The notes beneath the pieces were generated by a model. The model did not search any database. It was not told the origin of the DNA and saw only the letters and a list, made by a program, of their open reading frames with translations. A stretch of 64,000 nucleotides of DNA. Source: UMGS1002 sp045586785. GTDB lineage: Bacteria; Bacillota; Clostridia; Oscillospirales; CAG-272. The stretch lies in contig JAZNBA010000089.1 of assembly GCA_045586785.1 (NCBI GenBank), forward strand, positions 31,251-95,250. The letters run 5' to 3'. This document shows, piece after piece, positions 7,061 through 15,350 of the stretch. Position 1 is the first letter of the stretch. Every line of letters starts with the position of its first letter. A program made the translations under genes and the position numbers.

Positions 7061-9514
7061 TTATCTTGTTTGTTTTTTCTTTATCATCACGGCCGCGGGC
7101 AACACCAGTGCCGCAATGGCAGTTACACCAACTATCGCGCCGCAACCGCCCTCACTCTTGGGTGCTTCGGTTGTGGGTGCCGCGGTAGTTTCGGCTGCCA
7201 CGGTTGTTGTGGGCGCATCGGTAACCTCGGGAGCCTGAGTGTCGGGTGCTTCGGTGGTTTCTGCCGTAGCGGTCGTAGTATCCGCGGACGACTCACCGGG
7301 CTTATACTCGGGCACCTCGATCACCAGCTGGCTGGTGCTCATATAGAATTCACCGCGGACGGTGGAATAATTCTCGATAGTGACTGTCTTGCCGTCATTT
7401 GAGAAATACAGCATAGCCACCATGCCCGTGGCACCCTGAGAGGCGTCAACGCCCTGTGGGTCAATGAGCATCTGCGTGACCACGTTGCCGTGCACACCCT
7501 TATCCTGCGCCACGATAATATTATCGCAAGGGTCGTGTCCCGACATAACGAGGAATATGTTTTCATACTTGGAGATCAGCTTATCCCACATCTGGTCGCC
7601 ATTATTGACGCTTCCGTCTGTTTTACCCGTTTTGTTTGGGGGAACAACGTCGCCAACGTCAAGAGTCGTACCGTCACGGAACAAATATGCGTGAGTCGTA
7701 ATAATAACTCTGTGGTCGGGGTGCTGCTCGATAATGTCCGCCGCCCAGTTGAGCAGCTTATCGGACGCGCCGTAGTCCAGCGTAATGGTGAGATACTTGA
7801 CCTCGCCCACGGTAAAGGTGCGCCACGAATTTTCTATCATACGCTGATTGAAAAAGCCTTCAAACTGACTTGTATACTCGTCAACGTTGAAATACTTATT
7901 ATAATACGCCGAGCCGTCGTGGTTGCCGCGGACAAGCGAATACGGAACAACGCCGTTCAGCTTGAATATCTCGCCCTTGACCAGATCCCACTCGGCAACG
8001 GTATCCTTGTCGGTAATATCACCAAGGCCGAACACGTATTCTATCTTTTTGGACTCCTTGTTTTCAACTATCCAGTCGTAAATGCAATGGAACTGATCCG
8101 GATAGAGGTACGCAACTTTTTGTGTGTCACCTACAACGCAGAAGGAGTAGGCGTAATCGGTAATGGGTTCTTTATCCTTAAACCACGTGCGAATACACTT
8201 GGCGTCGTATCCGCCCTTGCCGCCATCCTTTATCTCTGCCCCCGACTTGACGTTTGAGACATCGTAATATGCCAAAAGTCCGTCGTCAGAGGTTTTAACG
8301 CTTTGCATATCCGCCTTGATCTCGTCAGCGCTTCGCGCATCCGAGAACACGGCAACCGAGCGCAACGCACCCTTGAAGAACTGAGCGTTGCCCGAACGGC
8401 AGTCGCCGCCAAAGCCGAACGCGTTGGCAATAGAGGCAGTCCCGAAGGCGGGAACACCGCTGACGGTGGCTTTCAGCTCACCGTCAAGATAGCACATCGC
8501 CTTTTTGGCGGCGGCATCGTGAACGATAGCCACATGTGCCCAGTCGCCTGTACGCACGTCAACTGTGGAGAATACAAAATTATACACGGTTCCACCTGCG
8601 TCAACGTAGTAAAGACGGGGATTGCCGTTGGAATATATCTCAAAGTTCAGACAGGGGGTTGCGGCACCGTAATTGCCCATAATGACGCCGCCTCGGTCAG
8701 TATAACTCTTTGGAACGTTTACCCACGCCTCAAGGGTTTCGGGTGCGATCTCAAAGGGCTTGGATACAAAATATGTAGCTTCTGTGCCAAACGTCATGCC
8801 GCCCGAGCTTTCGATAGCCGCGTGCGGATTGGAATAAACCAGATCGTTGGAGTTTTTGGAGGCATCCTTGAGGCGGGCATCGCCTGACGCTGTCAGGTCG
8901 TAGGACACAAGAAGCGCCGCGTCTGAGGTGTCAACCTTGGTCACGTCCGCCTTGATCTCGTCGGCAGTTCTCAGATCCGAATATACCGCTACCGACTTTA
9001 TTTTGCCTAAAAAGTAACGGCTGTTTCCGCTTCGCAGGTCGCCGCCCACCATAAAGGGATCGGAGGACACAATACCGCTGTATCCCGCACAAGGAAGCGT
9101 TTGCTTCAGCTCGCCGTTGACGTAGCAATGCGCCTTTCCCGCGGCGGTATCTATGGCGATAGCAAGGTGCACGTAGTCGTTGCCTCTTATGTCAACGTCC
9201 TTAAACTCAAGATCTGTAATGGTGCTGCTGTTTTTCCAACCGTAAAAACGGGGAGCACCGTTATTTGTTATCTCAATGTTTGAGGACGGATTCTTTTTGG
9301 AATAATTGCCGAAGATAACGCCGGCACGTCCCGATATTGACTTGGGCACATTGATCACCGCCTCAAATGTCAGCGGCGCGGCGGATAATTTATTTTCGGT
9401 GGTATAGGTTTCGATGGCGGAAAAAGTGACTCCGTCACCTGCCGCCGTCACGCATACTGCCGCAGCAGACACAAGCATTATCACAGCACAAAAAACAGCT
9501 AAAAATCTTTTCAT
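7061..9514 (-). CDS. Secreted, membrane-anchored LamG-LamG-metallophosphoesterase
   Basis: An 817-residue protein. It has a signal peptide (residues 1-25), two LamG/concanavalin-like domains (about 30-210 and 230-425) with repeated motifs such as VHLAIAIDTAAGKAHCYVNGE. A calcineurin-like phosphoesterase domain follows (about 450-700), with the metal-binding series VVGDTQ, GLGDITD, GNHDG, TTHAY and SGHDP. After a Thr/Ala/Pro-rich linker the end is SEGGCG, one membrane helix and a KKK tail, so it is probably held at the membrane. LamG domains usually bind or shape glycans; the phosphoesterase target is unknown. It is transcribed alone from a consensus promoter at 9545-9573. Confidence 0.87.
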   Translation of the reverse strand: MKRFLAVFCAVIMLVSAAAVCVTAAGDGVTFSAIETYTTENKLSAAPLTFEAVINVPKSISGRAGVIFGNYSKKNPSSNIEITNNGAPRFYGWKNSSTITDLEFKDVDIRGNDYVHLAIAIDTAAGKAHCYVNGELKQTLPCAGYSGIVSSDPFMVGGDLRSGNSRYFLGKIKSVAVYSDLRTADEIKADVTKVDTSDAALLVSYDLTASGDARLKDASKNSNDLVYSNPHAAIESSGGMTFGTEATYFVSKPFEIAPETLEAWVNVPKSYTDRGGVIMGNYGAATPCLNFEIYSNGNPRLYYVDAGGTVYNFVFSTVDVRTGDWAHVAIVHDAAAKKAMCYLDGELKATVSGVPAFGTASIANAFGFGGDCRSGNAQFFKGALRSVAVFSDARSADEIKADMQSVKTSDDGLLAYYDVSNVKSGAEIKDGGKGGYDAKCIRTWFKDKEPITDYAYSFCVVGDTQKVAYLYPDQFHCIYDWIVENKESKKIEYVFGLGDITDKDTVAEWDLVKGEIFKLNGVVPYSLVRGNHDGSAYYNKYFNVDEYTSQFEGFFNQRMIENSWRTFTVGEVKYLTITLDYGASDKLLNWAADIIEQHPDHRVIITTHAYLFRDGTTLDVGDVVPPNKTGKTDGSVNNGDQMWDKLISKYENIFLVMSGHDPCDNIIVAQDKGVHGNVVTQMLIDPQGVDASQGATGMVAMLYFSNDGKTVTIENYSTVRGEFYMSTSQLVIEVPEYKPGESSADTTTATAETTEAPDTQAPEVTDAPTTTVAAETTAAPTTEAPKSEGGCGAIVGVTAIAALVLPAAVMIKKKQTR

Positions 9515-9544
9515 GTCAAGCCTCCGATCAATATTCTTACCACA

Positions 9545-9573
9545 ATTATAAAATATAGGCTATCAATTGTCAA
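9545..9573 (-). promoter_or_regulatory. Consensus sigma-A promoter of the LamG-phosphoesterase gene
   Basis: Read leftward: TTGACA (9573-9568), 17 bases, TATAAT (9550-9545), about 31 bases before the ATG at 9514. Both hexamers match the consensus fully. Confidence 0.8.
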
Positions 9574-9675
9574 GCGTAACTTTCAAATTCAAGGTAACGC
9601 AAGCGTCACCAACGCTGTTATGTAACGGACTATGTAATAATTCACAAAAATCACATAAAAACTGTTTATATATAC

Positions 9676-9704
9676 TTGAATTTCACAGAAAAATGTTTTA
9701 TAAT
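9676..9704 (+). promoter_or_regulatory. Sigma-A promoter of the Cys-rich/coiled-coil pair
   Basis: TTGAAT, 17 bases, TATAAT, about 65 bases before the small gene at 9769. The intergenic region 9515-9768 otherwise holds only AT-rich sequence. Confidence 0.75.
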
Positions 9705-9768
9705 GTAATAAATTGCATAAGTTATTGCATATGCATATAATTAAACATTCAGAGAAAGGAAACAAGCT

Positions 9769-9912
9769 ATGGCAACAGTATACTGCGCAAGATGCATATA
9801 TTTGTATCAGAGAGGAGGCGTTTGGTACTGCGGATGCAGAACGAGCGATCTTTATGACAAAGCAGTGGATCCCAATTGGGGTAAATGCTGCAATTATTAC
9901 AAGGAAGGTTAA
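9769..9912 (+). CDS. 47-residue Cys-rich small protein
   Basis: A short gene read directly from the DNA: ATG at 9769 after AAAGGA, TAA at 9910-9912. The product begins MATVYCARCIYLYQ and has six cysteines: C6-x2-C9, C21-x-C23 and C40-C41, with four glycines and many aromatic residues. This looks like a small metal-binding, zinc-ribbon-type fold without a signal peptide. It lies 30 bases before the coiled-coil membrane gene and shares its promoter. I do not recognise the family; the spacing, ribosome site and Cys pairs argue that it is real. Confidence 0.7.
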   Translation: MATVYCARCIYLYQRGGVWYCGCRTSDLYDKAVDPNWGKCCNYYKEG

Positions 9913-9942
9913 TTTCTGAAATTATTAAAGGGGGTAATCTTT

Positions 9943-11016
9943 ATGAGCAATGAAAATAATTTTGGCAACGCCTCTATAGAGGATGACGGTTCTCTTTCCA
10001 TCGACATGGGCTCAATGTCCCAAAAAGCACTTGATTCTTTCGACATCAATAAGCCTCTTTCCAGATTTGATTTTTGGATGGTCTGCGAAAATATAGCAAA
10101 CACTCATCTTGAATATCACTCATACTCGGATAAAAAAGCAGAGCTTGAAGAACAGCTCTCAACCGTAATAGAAGACAACGAAGATGAAATAATAGACGAA
10201 ATGTGCGAAAAAACAAAAAAGCAAGCAAAGCGCAAAAAGCTTTATTATACCGGTATTTTCGCAGCCGCAGGATTTGGGTTATATCTCGTTTGCATAATAA
10301 TGTCTTTACTGTATTTGGGTGAAATGTTTAACTTACTTTGCCCCTTTATTGTATTTGAAGCCGCAAAAATAATCTATCTGCTCAAGTCTGACTCTCCCGA
10401 ACCTCTCCCAAGATGGGCTATCAAGGTTGGCATTGCACTTTTAATATATACGGTCATATATGAACTACTACATATTGTGTTTCTCGCCTTAATGTCTGTC
10501 TTTGCCGCTATAGTCTACACAATATTCATGATAGCATCCCGCTTGATCGCAGATGCCATTCCCATAAAATTCAAGCAATACCGATACAGCGAGCTTGACG
10601 ATTTTTACACGGAGCAGGAAGAAAATTCTCCCGAATATAAGCAGAAGCTGGAGGAAGCAATCAAAAAAGATGAAGAAGAAACAAAGCTCCTCCACGAAGA
10701 AACGCAGAAAGAACTGGAAGAACTTAAAAAAAGCATTTCAAAAGTAAAGCAAGCCTATAAATCACAGGAAAAGTTTACAAACTATATGCTTGATCTGGTC
10801 AGACAATCTATCATCTACGACACCGACGCAGAAAACCTCTACGAATTGGAAGCTGATATCATGCATGGCATCAACCGAAAATTACTTCCCGCAGGGGATG
10901 ATACGCCATATATGCCCAAAGAAATGTACAAAGATGCTTTTGAGTCTTATGAAAGAGAGCGTATTGAAATCCGCGAACGAATGAATCGAATTGCGGAAAA
11001 ATTCGAAAGCCTTTAA
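9943..11016 (+). CDS. Coiled-coil membrane protein of unknown function
   Basis: A 357-residue protein starting at ATG 9943 after AAAGGGGG. The N-terminal 95 residues are soluble and acidic with a short coiled coil (KKAELEEQLSTVIEDNEDE). There are four to five hydrophobic segments between about 98 and 205. A long charged coiled coil follows (about 220-275, Glu/Lys-rich), then a helical tail. No catalytic motif is seen. The gene is more AT-rich than its neighbours. It follows the Cys-rich small gene on the same transcript and ends at a strong terminator. I cannot name a family. Confidence 0.75.
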   Translation: MSNENNFGNASIEDDGSLSIDMGSMSQKALDSFDINKPLSRFDFWMVCENIANTHLEYHSYSDKKAELEEQLSTVIEDNEDEIIDEMCEKTKKQAKRKKLYYTGIFAAAGFGLYLVCIIMSLLYLGEMFNLLCPFIVFEAAKIIYLLKSDSPEPLPRWAIKVGIALLIYTVIYELLHIVFLALMSVFAAIVYTIFMIASRLIADAIPIKFKQYRYSELDDFYTEQEENSPEYKQKLEEAIKKDEEETKLLHEETQKELEELKKSISKVKQAYKSQEKFTNYMLDLVRQSIIYDTDAENLYELEADIMHGINRKLLPAGDDTPYMPKEMYKDAFESYERERIEIRERMNRIAEKFESL

Positions 11017-11025
11017 TATTTATAT

Positions 11026-11051
11026 AAAAAACGCACTTCGGTGCGTTTTTT
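11026..11051 (+). terminator. Rho-independent terminator after the coiled-coil gene
   Basis: An 11-base stem AAAAAACGCAC / GTGCGTTTTTT with a TTCG loop, ending in a T-run, 10 bases after the stop. Confidence 0.9.
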
Positions 11052-11061
11052 ATTCATATCA

Positions 11062-11090
11062 TTGACATTTTTCTACCCTTGTGCTATAAT
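11062..11090 (+). promoter_or_regulatory. Consensus sigma-A promoter of the ECF transporter/coaX operon
   Basis: TTGACA, 17 bases, TATAAT. It lies 11 bases after the preceding terminator and about 53 bases before the ATG at 11144. Confidence 0.85.
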
Positions 11091-11143
11091 GATCCTGCAC
11101 TATATTCGGCACGACCGAAACAGTAGCAGGAGGAAAATTAAAT

Positions 11144-11758
11144 ATGAAAACAAAGCACACCCAAAACACCCGTCGTCTGGTGGGACTGTCTGTCCTTGCG
11201 GCTCTGGTAGTGGTTCTGCAGCTTATCGCGGCGATCACTCCCCCCATAGGACCCTTCCGTCTCACATTTTCACTTGTTCCCATAATAATCGGCGCTATTC
11301 TCTACGGCCCTGCCGCCGGTGCCATTCTCGGTGGAGCATTCGGACTTGTAGTAGTTCTCCAAGTCGTAACAAACATTGATCAGGGTGGTTTTATTATGTT
11401 CACGGAAAATCCTGTGGTCACTATACTCGTCTGCATGTTAAAAGGTATAGTAGCAGGCTGGGTGGCAGGTCTGGTAAGCAGTCTGTTCACCAAAAAGAAC
11501 AAGCCCGTGCTGACCGTAACACTTTCCGCAATTCTCTGCCCCGTGTGCAATACGGGTATACTCAGCATTGCTGTACTTGCGTTTTTCTACGAGCTGGCAA
11601 CAAGCTGGGCATTGTCCGAAAGCTTCTCTAACGCCTTCGCATACGTTTTGCTGGGCATGGTAGGTGTCAGCTTCTTACTTGAGCTCGCGATAAACCTTCT
11701 TCTTACCCCCGCCATCCTCACCATTATCAAGGCTGTAAAGCGCTACGTTAAAAAATAA
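11144..11758 (+). CDS. ECF transporter S component, probably pantothenate-specific
   Basis: A 204-residue, very hydrophobic protein starting at ATG 11144 after AGCAGGAGG. It has about six membrane segments. The features typical of ECF S components are the N-terminal RRLVGLSVLAALVVVL helix, the PIGPFRLTFSLVPIIIGAIL region and the small-residue GAILGGAFGLVVVL helix used to dock the ECF T subunit. The stop overlaps the start of a pantothenate kinase gene (TAATG), so by context the substrate is probably pantothenate (PanT-like). The shared ATPase and T subunits would come from elsewhere in the genome. Confidence 0.85.
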   Translation: MKTKHTQNTRRLVGLSVLAALVVVLQLIAAITPPIGPFRLTFSLVPIIIGAILYGPAAGAILGGAFGLVVVLQVVTNIDQGGFIMFTENPVVTILVCMLKGIVAGWVAGLVSSLFTKKNKPVLTVTLSAILCPVCNTGILSIAVLAFFYELATSWALSESFSNAFAYVLLGMVGVSFLLELAINLLLTPAILTIIKAVKRYVKK

Positions 11759-12540
11759 TGACTAAGACCGTTCTCACCATAGACTGCGGCAACACTCACA
11801 CAACGCTTGGCTGCGTGGACATTGACAAAAACGTCACCGCTGTTTTCCGTATTCCCACCGACCGAGTTGACACCGAATTCGGCTACGCCGCAAAAATAAA
11901 GCAGATATTCGAGTTGCAAAATATAAATATCGATGACATCGAGGGCGCCGTAATTTCCTGCGTCGTCCCTCCTGTCACCGACGTGCTCTCTCGCGCCGTC
12001 AGGCTGATAACGAATCACGACGCACTTGTTGTGGGCGCGGGCGTCAAAACGGGACTGCATATTGCCATAAACGATCCCGGCACCGTGGCGTCCGATCTGG
12101 TCTCCGCCGCCGTGGCGGCAAAGGAGCTGTATCCCCTGCCCTGCATTATTATCGATATGGGCACAGCCACCACCGTCACCGCCGTTGACGAGCGCGCCCG
12201 CTTTATCGGCGGTGCCATCTTCCCCGGTGCGGGCATATCGCTCAACGCGTTGGCGCGCGATACAGCCCTGCTACCCCACATTGAAATACAGCCCCCTGCC
12301 AAGGTCATAGCGGTAAATACCGTTGACTGTATGCGCTCGGGCATAGTTTACGGCACCGCAGGCGCAGTGGACGGTCTTATCGACAAATTCACCGAGGAGC
12401 TGGGCGAGAAAGTATCTATTGTGGCGACAGGCGGCATCAGCTCGCTTATCTGCCCCCATTGCCGTCACAACATAACCATTGACGACACCCTGCTTCTCAA
12501 AGGACTTCGTTCCATTTGGGATAAAAACCAAAAGAAATAA
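11758..12540 (+). CDS. coaX: Type III pantothenate kinase
   Basis: A 260-residue protein. It phosphorylates pantothenate, the first step of coenzyme A synthesis, in the cytoplasm. The N-terminal phosphate-binding motif TIDCGNTHT (D9), the ASDL region, a central DMGTATTVTAVD strand and GGAIFPGAGIS loop, and the late ATGG motif all fit CoaX. The length is normal for the type III family (about 255-265). The start overlaps the stop of the S component by one base (TAATG), giving a pantothenate uptake and activation operon. Type III enzymes are not feedback-inhibited by CoA and do not need ATP specifically; that is family knowledge. Confidence 0.93.
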   Translation: MTKTVLTIDCGNTHTTLGCVDIDKNVTAVFRIPTDRVDTEFGYAAKIKQIFELQNINIDDIEGAVISCVVPPVTDVLSRAVRLITNHDALVVGAGVKTGLHIAINDPGTVASDLVSAAVAAKELYPLPCIIIDMGTATTVTAVDERARFIGGAIFPGAGISLNALARDTALLPHIEIQPPAKVIAVNTVDCMRSGIVYGTAGAVDGLIDKFTEELGEKVSIVATGGISSLICPHCRHNITIDDTLLLKGLRSIWDKNQKK

Positions 12541-12634
12541 CAAAAAAGCATCTGAACCGGCGAGAATATCGTGTGAAGCCCTGTCGTTTACCGACTTATC
12601 ACGCTGTTGCCAAAGTTCACACACGATCAAAAGT

Positions 12635-12664
12635 AAAAGATCGGCAGTTCTCTGCCGATCTTTT
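12635..12664 (+). terminator. Terminator after coaX
   Basis: A 13-base stem AAAAGATCGGCAG / CTGCCGATCTTTT with a 4-base loop, followed by GTTTTTTAT, 95 bases after the coaX stop. Confidence 0.88.
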
Positions 12665-12690
12665 GTTTTTTATAAAAAATTTTTTCAAAA

Positions 12691-12733
12691 TTGAAGAATT
12701 CCAACAAAAAAAGCACTTAATATAAGTGAACGG
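12691..12733 (+). promoter_or_regulatory. Promoter-like element upstream of the sigma factor gene (copy 1)
   Basis: TTGAAGAA at 12691, then CACTTAATATAAGTGAA at 12714-12730. Aligned without gaps it matches 33 of 43 bases with 13977-14019, upstream of the lipoprotein gene at 14064. The TATAAGTGAA block is identical in both and the spacing is the same. It contains the inverted repeat CACTTA-ATA-TAAGTG. It may be a promoter read by the sigma factor itself, or an operator. Confidence 0.55.
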
Positions 12734-12764
12734 GCCAAATTCTTTACAAGGAGTGACCGACCCT

Positions 12765-13310
12765 ATGCTTGCTTTTGTACTTTCAATAGCGGATACGGAT
12801 GAGCGGCATCATCTGCTTCATATCTATCACAGCTACCACCGAGAGCTTTTGGCTGTTGCCGTGTCGGTGCTGGGTGCTGACAGACGGAGTGAAGCGGAGG
12901 ACGCCGTGCAGAACGCGTATCTGAATCTTCATAAATACCGCCACCGACTTGATGCCTGTGCCGACGACGATCAGCTTCACGCCTACGCCGTCACCGTAGT
13001 CAAAAACGAGGCGCGGCGATTGCTGTCAAGCCGACACGTCAGCGAGGATATCGACGAATATTCAAATATTCTCATATCCGACGACGATTTTGTGCGCCGC
13101 ATAGAGCAGACCGAGCAATACGAGCACTTGGTAAGCTGCATTATGCGCCTTGACGACAAATACCGCATACCGCTGTATCTGCGCTACGTTGAGGAGCTGC
13201 CCGTCAAAAGAATCGCGCATATGATAAACTGCCCTACAAAAACAGTCTACACAAATCTGTCACGTGGCAAAGCAATACTGATAAAAATGCTGGAGGATAA
13301 GGTGCAATGA
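12765..13310 (+). CDS. RNA polymerase sigma factor, ECF type
   Basis: A 181-residue protein when started at ATG 12765 (AAGGAG lies 11 bases upstream); an upstream GTG at 12726 would add 13 residues but lies in the promoter-like element. Region 2 is visible (YHSYHRELLAVAVSVLGADR, EDAVQNAYLNLHKYRHRL, VVKNEARRLL) and region 4 ends in a helix-turn-helix (YRIPLYLRYVEELPVKRIAHMINCPTK then TVYTNLSRGKAILIKML). It overlaps the next gene by ATGA, the usual arrangement for a sigma factor and its membrane-bound inhibitor. The signal sensed is unknown. Confidence 0.9.
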   Translation: MLAFVLSIADTDERHHLLHIYHSYHRELLAVAVSVLGADRRSEAEDAVQNAYLNLHKYRHRLDACADDDQLHAYAVTVVKNEARRLLSSRHVSEDIDEYSNILISDDDFVRRIEQTEQYEHLVSCIMRLDDKYRIPLYLRYVEELPVKRIAHMINCPTKTVYTNLSRGKAILIKMLEDKVQ

Positions 13311-13963
13311 AAAAAAGTGAAAATAAGCTCAAACGCGCCTTTACTGACGCGGCGTTGCGCGAGGCAAGACTGTCTGCCGAACAGTACCACCACATTGAGA
13401 TGAGCGACGAGCATCTCGCCGCCATGCAACGCATACTTGACGGCAAGCACGTATCCGTGCCGCGCCACCGCATGAGCCGACGCGCCGTGATAATACTTGT
13501 CGCCGCGCTGGTGGCACTGCTCAGCAGCTGCGCCGCTGTGGTGTATCACTTCGCCGGCGCGGGACTTTCGGTCCGCGTTATGACGGACTACCACGAAATA
13601 ATCGCTACCGCCCCCGAGGGCTCGCCCCAATTTATCGAAAAAGAACGACTCCCCTCGTTCATTCCCAAAGAATATAAGCTGACCACCGAAATAAACTCGG
13701 TTGCGCTGATAAGCCGTATATATCACAACACCGAGGGCGAATATCTTGAGTTCGTGCAAAGCACTATGAGCAGCATTTCCAAAACCGAGAACAACCAAGG
13801 CGTTTTTGACGTCATAACAATAGCGGGACGCGAGATTCTGCGCTACCGTTCCGAGAAAAACGGCTATATCTATCGCTTCGCCGACGAATATAACTTCTAT
13901 ATGCACTCCTCGATAGAGCTTAGCAACTCCACTCTCAAAGCAATTATCGCAAGTATCCCGTAA
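13307..13963 (+). CDS. Single-pass membrane protein, probable anti-sigma partner (DUF4367-like)
   Basis: A 218-residue protein coupled to the sigma gene by an ATGA overlap. The N-terminal 60 residues are cytoplasmic, helical and charged. One membrane segment spans about residues 63-85. The extracytoplasmic part (about 90-218) has the pattern SFIPKEYKLTTEI, GEYLEFVQS, ITIAGREILRYRSEKNGYIYRFADE, which resembles the DUF4367 domain that often follows sigma genes in Clostridia. By position and topology it should hold or release the sigma factor, but no zinc-binding anti-sigma motif is seen, so this is inference. Confidence 0.75.
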   Translation: MKKSENKLKRAFTDAALREARLSAEQYHHIEMSDEHLAAMQRILDGKHVSVPRHRMSRRAVIILVAALVALLSSCAAVVYHFAGAGLSVRVMTDYHEIIATAPEGSPQFIEKERLPSFIPKEYKLTTEINSVALISRIYHNTEGEYLEFVQSTMSSISKTENNQGVFDVITIAGREILRYRSEKNGYIYRFADEYNFYMHSSIELSNSTLKAIIASIP

Positions 13964-13976
13964 ATTTTGGCACAAT

Positions 13977-14019
13977 TTGAAGAAATTTCACTCAAAAATC
14001 ACTTTGTATAAGTGAAAGG
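13977..14019 (+). promoter_or_regulatory. Promoter-like element upstream of the lipoprotein gene (copy 2)
   Basis: TTGAAGAA at 13977 and CACTTTGTATAAGTGAA at 14000-14016, with exactly the spacing of copy 1 at 12691. It includes the inverted repeat TCACTT-TGTAT-AAGTGA. It suggests that the lipoprotein at 14064 is a target of the upstream sigma factor. Confidence 0.5.
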
Positions 14020-14063
14020 CTAAAAAATATTATTGCCGCGAACGCGGCGGAAAGGAATTTGCC

Positions 14064-15335
14064 ATGAAAAAAATCATATCGTTAGCTCTGTGTCTGATCA
14101 TGCTGGCGGCACTCTTCACCGCCTGCTCCGACCCCAATGCGCACCCGGATGATAATCCCGATATCCATTTGCCGGGCGATGACGTTATATCCTCTCCCGA
14201 CACCACCACCGCCACACCCGAAACCACACCGCCGCCTGCCGAGAATGAGGAAACCCTCGATCCCCCTCCGGAGTATATTGAACCCGATTTTCCCGTAAGT
14301 ATTAAAAGCTCGTCAACTCCCCATATAGCATATCAATATAGCGGAGGTCAACTGATATCGACAATAATAGGTCCCGCCATTATGACAACAAACAATACGG
14401 GCGTTTTCCTTTGCAAAATTCCGGATTGCAACCATAATTTCAACACCTGTCCCTCCCGAATTGCGTCATCAAGCTTTCTTGTAGAATATGACGGTGGACT
14501 TGTGGTATACGCAGTCATTCAAGACCGCGATGCCTCCAAGGATCAAGGCTCAACACAAATGAAATTGGTGCGCTATGATGCCGAGGCGGGCGAACGTATT
14601 GCGCTGTGCGATCTTCCCACTTCAAAGGTGCTGGATCTTATGGTATACGGCGACAATCTTTATTATGACTGTCAGATAACCAACAATTTTATGGATTATC
14701 CCGTTACATTTTACGTTAACAAAAAAACGGGCGGCGAGCCTGTCAGACTGTTCGGCGATAAGCCGTACCGACTCAAGGATATAGTTGACGACCATTATAT
14801 TTACTATAAATATGACGGCGTCAATGCGCGCAGCGGATATTACTGCATCGCACCTATGAGTAATCCCTCTGCTGAGATCGAGCTTAACGATCAAAAGGCT
14901 TTGGTAATGTATTCCTATCAAAATATCATTTATAGCATAGGCTTGGATCTCACAGTATATCGGTACGACACAGCTGATCTTGCAAATCCCACCGCCGTGG
15001 GGAGCCTTAAGTATTTCATCACCGGCGAAACACAGTATTGCGTAGGTCAGGACGGCAGACTTTATTACTCCACTCAACGGTATGTAAGAGACAATCCCAC
15101 CGAAACCGTACCCGCGCCCGTAATGTGCTTCAACCCTGTCAACGGAAGGCTTGCAGAAGTAAAATTCCCCGAAGACAGCATAACCGTCGCAGATTACGTA
15201 TTGGCAGTAGACAATAACCGTATATACGTATGCGGCAATGATAAGACAGATGAATTTTGGGTTATAAGCATGGACCTTGCAACAAAAGAAATAGTTATGT
15301 ATCAAAAAGGGCTGGGCATAAATCTTAATCGATAA
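14064..15335 (+). CDS. Lipoprotein with probable beta-propeller-like repeats
   Basis: A 423-residue protein starting at ATG 14064 after GGAAAGGA. The signal peptide ends in lipobox FTAC (Cys about residue 21). A Pro/Thr/Asp-rich linker follows to about residue 75, then about 340 residues of short beta-strand repeats with aromatic-turn motifs (VVYAVIQDRD, VYGDNLYYDCQ, DDHYIYYKYDG, DGRLYYSTQ, DNNRIYVCGND). This resembles DUF5050/propeller-type surface lipoproteins. It has a cysteine cluster CKIPDCNHNFNTC. It follows the sigma/partner pair and carries the same upstream element, so it is probably their regulated output. The function is unknown. Confidence 0.78.
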   Translation: MKKIISLALCLIMLAALFTACSDPNAHPDDNPDIHLPGDDVISSPDTTTATPETTPPPAENEETLDPPPEYIEPDFPVSIKSSSTPHIAYQYSGGQLISTIIGPAIMTTNNTGVFLCKIPDCNHNFNTCPSRIASSSFLVEYDGGLVVYAVIQDRDASKDQGSTQMKLVRYDAEAGERIALCDLPTSKVLDLMVYGDNLYYDCQITNNFMDYPVTFYVNKKTGGEPVRLFGDKPYRLKDIVDDHYIYYKYDGVNARSGYYCIAPMSNPSAEIELNDQKALVMYSYQNIIYSIGLDLTVYRYDTADLANPTAVGSLKYFITGETQYCVGQDGRLYYSTQRYVRDNPTETVPAPVMCFNPVNGRLAEVKFPEDSITVADYVLAVDNNRIYVCGNDKTDEFWVISMDLATKEIVMYQKGLGINLNR

Positions 15336-15350
15336 CAACAATAGACAAAC

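Noticed and set aside
12541..12634. Small gene between coaX and its terminator
   Set aside because: No frame with a ribosome site and start codon; probably 3' untranslated sequence.
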